The notes beneath the pieces were generated by a model. That model was given only the letters and a program-made list of their open reading frames with translations, had not been told where the DNA came from and made no database searches. Source: Anolis sagrei (lineage: Eukaryota; Chordata; Lepidosauria; Squamata; Anolidae). Taken from it: a stretch of 64,000 nt of DNA. A program made the translations under genes and the position numbers. Positions 57,623 through 64,000 of the stretch are shown here, in pieces (the stretch's first letter is position 1; every line of letters begins with the position of its first letter). The stretch spans positions 51,538,866-51,602,865 of the forward strand of contig NC_090023.1 in assembly GCF_037176765.1 (NCBI RefSeq). The letters run 5' to 3'.

Positions 57623-59109
57623 CTCTAGAGATAAATTCAGTGTAGAGAGGGAGGGGAGATCCAAACCCAAATTGATTTTAAGTAGAGCTATGACTTTTTA
57701 TAGCTCCTCCTATGGCGTTTTGAAACCCTGTATTTTAAGAACCACTCATCCTTTAATACTAAAGGGGACAATGAAGCAGCCTTGCTTGGTAAGGGACTTG
57801 GGGTAGCAATGATTGCTTGTCATGGCTCCTTGACCTGCAGCTATGGATCAATGAAAATGAGAATAGTCTGGAACTATCCTGCGCTCCCTTCTGTTTCCCT
57901 ATTTGATGTGTGAGAAAGGTGAACATATTTCAGTCTCTTTTGGCACTTCATAAATTATGACACACAACAGACAACTAATGGAAAAAGTGTATTAAAATAT
58001 TCACAAGAGTACAATAGAAAACATGTAAATATCTGATGGGATGTGTGTTCAACTGAGAAGTTAGTACAAATTATATGTGACCGCCAGTTCCCGATTTAAT
58101 GTTAGAGACCACATAAAACATACATTTACCCCCAAATTATACACCTATTTTATAGGTGTTTACCTCTTTCTCCCCCACCCCTCCAATTTAGCAGCAGCAT
58201 CATGTGGTGCCCCATAGTGGTGCGCTCCAGATAAACACACAGAGTCCTTTCTGCTCTATGCAGCAGTTGCTTGTGAGAAAGGGGGCAAAGGAAAAACTGT
58301 ACAAGACAAATTCAATTCCAGTTTTTAAAAAGTGCAGAAACAAAGTAGAAAACATGTCAGTAGCTGCATTGTGTGGAGCTGTATAGAGCAAAGGGAGATC
58401 TTGAGAAGGTAGTCCAAGGTTTGGTGAGTTCAATTTCACAGCCGGGAGTCCTTTATTAGATCTTGATCGCCTTTCACAGAAAAGGGGCATTAAATACAGC
58501 ACCATAGGAAAATTGCCCTTAACACATGATTGAGGTGTTCTCCTGCATCTTAACTTGGAAACAGGATTTCATAAAAGGGACAAGTCCCACCAATCCAGTA
58601 CAAATAAAACAACTGGTTTTACAATGTTTTTAGACAGGCACAAGAATATGTAAACTATGAACAAGACTTGACAGACGTCAGGGCTCATCTGTAGATGACT
58701 GAACAACTGCTCACTTCACCAGGACTGTCTGGACACAAGGGAAAGCGTTTAAACTGCATATACAGAGCAAGCTGCAAGACAGAGGTCACCCACATTTCAA
58801 AAAAGCTAAGACAAACAACTCCAGTTTTTCTAGTCACACGTCACATGTTGATACTGCAGATGCACAAAGTACTCTAGCAAGAGACAAAGCCTCATACACA
58901 AATGATATAAATTATGAAGCTTTCTCTCTTATACTTGGATTGCACAAAACACTTTTCTTCATTATACAGGTGCTAATCTGCTGGCCATGCTTTGACATCT
59001 TCTCTCAACTTGTAAAATGACCACTGGTATGATCATAACTTGCTGGCAATTTTCTGTATTTCCAGTCTTCAGCCCAGCATATATATAAGTGTCTTGACTA
59101 CTAAGGTGA

Positions 59110-59225
59110 AAACTTCATGCATCTGATGAAGTGAGTTTCAATCCATGAAAAGTTATGAAAAAGAAAACAGGTTAGTCTTTGAGGTGCCATCAAACAGGAT
59201 TGGCTTTGTGGCAACAGACAAAAAT
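59110..59225 (+). repeat. Ancient amniote repeat with CTGATGA...GAAA
   Basis: Contains ATGCATCTGATGAAGTGAG, then CCATGAAAAG, TTAGTCTTTGAGGTGCCATC and GCAACAGACAAAAATGGCTA. It matches a widespread amniote repeat. The CTGATGA/GAAA pair could be a decayed hammerhead. Confidence 0.5.
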
Positions 59226-60551
59226 GGCTACACTCCACTCTTGAAATTTTTGAAACAAGCCTTCTAATTGGTTTGCCTAAAATAGAGGAAAAGTGAATCT
59301 GGGCAAGCTAAAATTAACAGGATTGAGTCTTTAAATCTAAGAGACTATTTACAAAGGAGATCATGGCACACACCACAGACAAATGAATTAAAGGATGGTC
59401 AGGCCACCACTTTTATATGGTTTAAAGTATTCTCAGAAAAGGCTATACCAATGGTTAAGAGCCAACAGTGAACATCCACTAATTGAAGAAGTTCCCTGAA
59501 ATGCATGGGAGAGGGTTGTACACAGAGGAGACTCTCAAGAGGCCTTGCATACTTCTTGTGCTTGCCAAGTGGTCAACTACTCAGTTTTGAAGATGGTAAA
59601 GGAATACAAATAGGAAGACATTTCATAACAAAGTTTGTTCCACACATTGAACAATATCCGGGCTCTACTGAAATGCATGCAGAAAACAAATTATCAGTTT
59701 TCATATTTTAAAAAATACCCAATGTATTACATCAGACATCTCCAAATTAGGAACTTAATGCCAACTCAATTATTACTTTATTTTTATTCCACTTTTCTCC
59801 TGATATAGAGACCCAATGGCAATGTAATAAAATAATGTCAAGGAAATGTCTATTGGATAAAAATTAAAACAACCAAGGGAAATGATGCTATATTTCCCAA
59901 GTAAAAAGATGTTTGAATGAAAATGATTTTTAAAAAATCTGTGATGTTATACAAAGACTTGAATAAGAAATTGTTCCACTGCAACTAAGTCTACAGTCTA
60001 TTTGACTGCTATTATTCAAGTGCCTATGATTAGCACTGAATTATGTACATTAATGAATATCAGTTCAAACTGATTGCATATATGAAACACTAATGTTCAC
60101 GTGAAACATCCACCTTTAGGTTTTTGTTGCTCCTGGTAGTGACTATATATTACCTTGCACTGAGGGACAAACATATATTGTCTTCCTTTGTGCACAAAAT
60201 TATCTCTTACAAGAGGTAGCTCTAAAACAAGGGTGGCCTTTCTTGTGTGGTCTGTATTTTTGTTCACACCAGGAATCACAAGTTTCTAGTTATGTGTTTT
60301 ATATGTATGAAGCAAGAGTACTTCGTATCCCATAAAATTAAGGCAAAGCTTATCTCTATTATGTGATTCTCTTAGTTAAGACTATGTGGTGTGCTCCTTC
60401 AGGCCAAATTTCATCTAAGCCAGGATTCTTTGTAAGAATCCCAGCAACCTTCCACTTGTTAAGGTGGTCTACCTGTAGTTTCTCACTAGTCTATTAACTG
60501 ATAGAAGCCTACCTTCTGCTCATTCCTGCTCTAAAGAGGACAAGCAAACTA

Positions 60552-60704
60552 AGGCCCCTTCCACACAGCTGAATAAAATCCTACATTTTCTGCTTTGAAC
60601 TGGGAGATATGGCAGTGTCGACTCAAATAACCCAGTTTAAAGCAGATATTGTGAGATTTTCTGCCTTGGCATTCTGGGCTATATGGCTGTGTGGAAGGGC
60701 CCTA
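60552..60704. mobile_element. hAT-type MITE (CACACAGC family), copy 2
   Basis: Ends AGGCCCCTTCCACACAGC and, reversed, AGGGCCCTTCCACACAGCC. Inner arms TTTCTGCTTTGAACTGG and CCCAGTTTAAAGCAGATA. Confidence 0.82.
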
Positions 60705-63358
60705 AGAGTACAGCTCTTGTGCAGTTCACATGAAGCTTTTAAAAGCACCTTAATTTTTTATATTTTCTCAAATGAATAAAGAAGAGAAAATGCAGAAGGT
60801 TGCATTCCATAAAGAAACATTTTTTAATATTAAGAGTAGCTTCATAAGCTCTCTAAAATGGGTGGCCCGATTGATGCATTGATTAGCATTACTGTCGAAT
60901 TTATATTTCTCTCTCATTATCCTTGAATTAATCTTCACTACATTCTCGTTCATGTTACTCCTGCAATGTTAGTTGTGGAAATGGATTCTAGGATTACTAA
61001 TTTGTCAAAATGCACTTCTGTTACTCCTATGAGCTCTAACATCATGTTATACAATGCATAAAAACCTATGGGGTGGAGTCTTGGTATAAGGAAGATGTGA
61101 AAAACTCATCATGATGCAACAATTTCAGTTCTGGTAAAACAAAAAATAAGACAAGCACATCTAATTCATCTGTGATGTGCATAAGTACAAATTAAAATAT
61201 TAACCACTTCACAATAAAAAGAGAAAGACTCTTAACAATGGAGCATCAAGAGACTGGCTAGGATAAGAGGCAGTAGAAGAATTCTCTCTAGCCAAGTTAA
61301 ATACTGAGGTACAAACTCTGAAACAGACCCCAGGAAAGTTAAACGTGAGGAACACAGAAAATAACAGATGTTATAAGACAAATTTTGTCGTGACTTTGTT
61401 GTAAAAGCAGGCTGCATGAAATAAGACAACATACATGAATCTTCAAAGTTGCACCAATAAACAAGTGCCACAGTTAAAGAGTTCAAAAGAGAGAGAAGGA
61501 ATTGAAGGGTTGTTTCACTTATATGTCACTAATGACCACTTGTTGTAACCAATCTATACTACAAGTTTAGATAAAGACACTAACAGTAGCTCTCTAATTC
61601 AGGCAAATCTTGAAGAAGCCTTCAGTTAAATTAAGCCAGAAGCATCATTTCTTCTTTCAAGATAAAATAACCCCACAGAAGGAGCATTTTCATAAACCAA
61701 AGTTCACAAAAGAAGTGAGACTCTGTTCATATGTATTCAAAAAGCAAGTCCAATTCATGGAATTTATTTCCACGGTAAATGGGCTCAGGGTTGCAGCCAA
61801 ATTACATTACTGAGATGACAAGGTAGAACACTAAACTAGCCACAGAATAGAATCTTAGTCAACAATTCTGGTTGAATTCATTTAAATCTCTTGAAAACCA
61901 TATATTAAGGACACACAACTTAGGATAAAATTTGGTAGAGCCTGTCAGGGGAAATATTATTCCCCTCTATGCTTTGTCAAATCTTAGAGGTACTTGGTCA
62001 CACCATGATTTAGCCAAGAAGAAATAATCACTCCAGACATTTAATGCTATACTTTAAAAAAGATTGCTGATAAAAATGCATAAGCAGAGAAACATGCAAG
62101 ATGCTTGTCCAAACTAGCAGCAGTAGACCACCTGCCTGAAACACTGGATGGGGGAAAGGAGAAACTAAATGTGGGTTCAGAGGTTTTGTGTCATCAGAAA
62201 ACAAAGGCAGGGATGCATAGCTCATCCCACAGCAGAAAAACAACAGGCATTCTTGTTTTAAGGTAAACTTGTATATATTAAAAAGAACTAGTGTGAATAG
62301 GACCTTTACCCTGTCCCTTGGAAGCTCACGCTTAATATCCCATCACACTTCATGCCTTCCATGAAGTACCCCCTTATGGCAGTGGAATAAAACAGTAGAA
62401 AGGGGTTACTGAGAATTCTAGCTATATCTGCTTAGAATAGCAAAATCTGATAAACTTTTTTAAATTTACCAGTAGCAGACAAATGCAAGAGCTTCAAGCA
62501 AGTCTTACTAGGATCAAACCGAAGATCCACCTAGCACTTCGTTACCCTATTTTTATTCAAAAATATTGGATTTAGGTAATTTTTATTGCAGAAATCCCAC
62601 TAGACCCAGAAGAACTTGCATTTAGAAATATAAAGGAGAAAGAGTAAAGTAAAAAGGGGGTCTTTTATTAATGCTGCATTATTAGGATTGCTGAAAATTC
62701 ATAAATTCATAAAGTTAAAAAAAGCCATTTCATTTATAGCTTTTAATTAAAACAGGACTAAGGTTTGTCAATGTCCTGAAATAAAACCTTGGCTCTAGCC
62801 AAGAAGAAACCATGCTGGAAGTTGAAGGCAGGTAAGAGCTTTTCCCTTGGCAAAACAAGGGTGTTGGAATGAAAGGACAAGAGTGAAATATGATCAGGTG
62901 AGTGTAGAAAGCACCAAATGAGGAAAAGGAATCATGCAGAAACAGTTCTAATGTCCATTTCAACAAAAAAAAAGGAAAGCATCTGTAAAAAACAAAATAT
63001 CAAATCCACTAGAATATCCAGGAATTTTCCAGTTTTTCCACAGAACAACTAAGACACATTACCTAAAGGTGTAAAATGAATATTTGCTTTCTTCCCCTTA
63101 TCCTAAATATAAAAGAAAAAATATTGGCAATTTATAAGCAGAGTTCTTATCATAGTTCAACATGCAACATTGGTCTCATTTCTGTACGATTAAATAAGAC
63201 TATTTACACACAATACATATATAATCTCTTTCTCTCTGTATACACATGCATTGGTCCTAGCCTAGGCGTCAAAGGCCACATGTGAGTTCTCTGGGTCAAC
63301 TTTATTCAAGCGATTCCAGTTTGAATTTTTGTTTAGCTTTGGGTAGGCTGGGATCTTC

Positions 63359-63460
63359 TCAGTTTTTCCGAATATCAGCATAGACCACAGATTCTGATTT
63401 GATGATCTTGTCACTGCAATGCCCTCCGGAGTGATCTAACTGTGCATAAATTACTGGGCC
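63359..63460 (-). CDS. MPZL1: MPZL1 (PZR) last coding exon
   Basis: MPZL1 is a single-pass immunoglobulin-family surface glycoprotein whose cytoplasmic tail binds the phosphatase SHP2 through two phosphotyrosine motifs. The 102-nt exon follows a TTTTTAG acceptor and reads GPVIYAQLDHSGGHCSDKII then KSESVVYADIRKN and TGA. Both ITIM-like motifs, VIYAQL and VVYADI, are intact, and the C-terminus RKN agrees with human. Human has HHSDKINKSE where this has HCSDKIIKSE. Earlier exons (signal peptide, V-type Ig domain, membrane segment) lie right of the window. The gene converges on MPC2. Confidence 0.96.
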   Translation of the reverse strand, partial: GPVIYAQLDHSGGHCSDKIIKSESVVYADIRKN

Positions 63461-64000
63461 CTAAAAACAGGGAAAAAAACAAAAACAAAGTAAGAACACG
63501 GGAAGATAGCACATTTCCTTTACCACATAGCTGGGAGGTAGAATACATTTTAAAAACCCCGATTTATAACATAATTAGCTAAATGAAACCTCAGAGCAGG
63601 CAAAATTCTAATCCTGTGTATATAGGAGACTGACACATTTACCTTAAAAAGGATTTAGATAGAAAATATCGCAGATGAGGTGGACTTTTGAAAATTACCA
63701 ATCGGCTGAAAGAAAGCACATGTAAATTCATTTTTAAAATGTCTCATGGAAGTCTGGCATTTAATTCTTCAGGCAGATGCAACAAAATACAGTCAAAAAC
63801 AGGTGAGAGCAGATTCCTATTTTATGAGAGTACATCAAGCATTCAGAGTCCTGCTAAAACTAGTTCCTTCAATAGGTTCCATTTTTTCCCCAGTGCTAAA
63901 ATAGAAATCTGGGAAGGCTGTTTTCCTCTAAGATGTATTGGGGCTTTCTTTTACTTAACAAGAATGTGTAGCTCCTAAGGTGGATTGGTGCAATGGGTTA
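63461..64000. other. MPZL1 intron, nothing recognised
   Basis: Sequence upstream of the last MPZL1 exon on the minus strand. No further exon is visible before the window ends. Confidence 0.55.

Larger units (their letters stand above)
55930..63358. other. MPC2-MPZL1 interval; includes presumed MPZL1 3' UTR
   Basis: Downstream ends of MPC2 (plus) and MPZL1 (minus) face each other. No ADCY10 exon and no other gene is recognised. The MPZL1 3' UTR should run left from 63358. Several TTTATT hexamers (AATAAA on the minus strand) exist, for example near 62662 and 61772, but the true end cannot be chosen. MITEs lie at 57485 and 60552. Confidence 0.6.

Noticed and set aside
55930-63358. ADCY10 exons in the MPC2-MPZL1 interval
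   Set aside because: No cyclase or ATPase motif was found in any frame by eye.

Overview
This is a vertebrate nuclear window, almost certainly from a squamate reptile and probably an iguanian, Anolis-like lizard. Exons are short and widely spaced with GT-AG introns. The interspersed repeats are a squamate set: tRNA-derived Sauria SINEs, CR1, L2-like and BovB-like LINE fragments, palindromic hAT MITEs, Tc1/mariner and Tigger-like elements, and a Penelope-like family.

Layout. From about 4.86 to 40.0 kb the minus strand carries 15 coding exons of DCAF6, from the start codon to the acidic region before the IQ motif; the IQ motif and last WD repeats lie left of the window. From 39.96 to 40.81 kb is a CpG-rich, TATA-less stretch that should be a head-to-head promoter. 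From 40.81 to 55.93 kb the plus strand carries the complete five-exon MPC2 gene (130 residues). At 63.36-63.46 kb the minus strand carries the last coding exon of MPZL1. The order DCAF6 / MPC2 / MPZL1 matches human 1q24, except that no trace of ADCY10, which lies between MPC2 and MPZL1 in human, is visible here.

The introns are largely repeat-derived. Notable passengers are an intronless SELENOK-like retrocopy with an open frame and the in-frame TGA at the selenocysteine position (38.2 kb, antisense in DCAF6 intron 1), and a 1,345-bp Tc1/mariner-superfamily transposon with an intact 351-codon transposase in MPC2 intron 1. A Penelope-like repeat family carries what reads as a minimal hammerhead ribozyme core. 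Two long perfect palindromes (51-bp and 59-bp arms) lie in DCAF6 introns.

The genes are not an operon. DCAF6 is a CUL4-DDB1 ubiquitin-ligase receptor and nuclear-receptor coactivator, MPC2 is half of the mitochondrial pyruvate carrier, and MPZL1 is a cell-surface SHP2-binding glycoprotein. DCAF6 and MPC2 probably share a promoter. All calls come from reading the sequence and from memory of family sequences; no database search was run.
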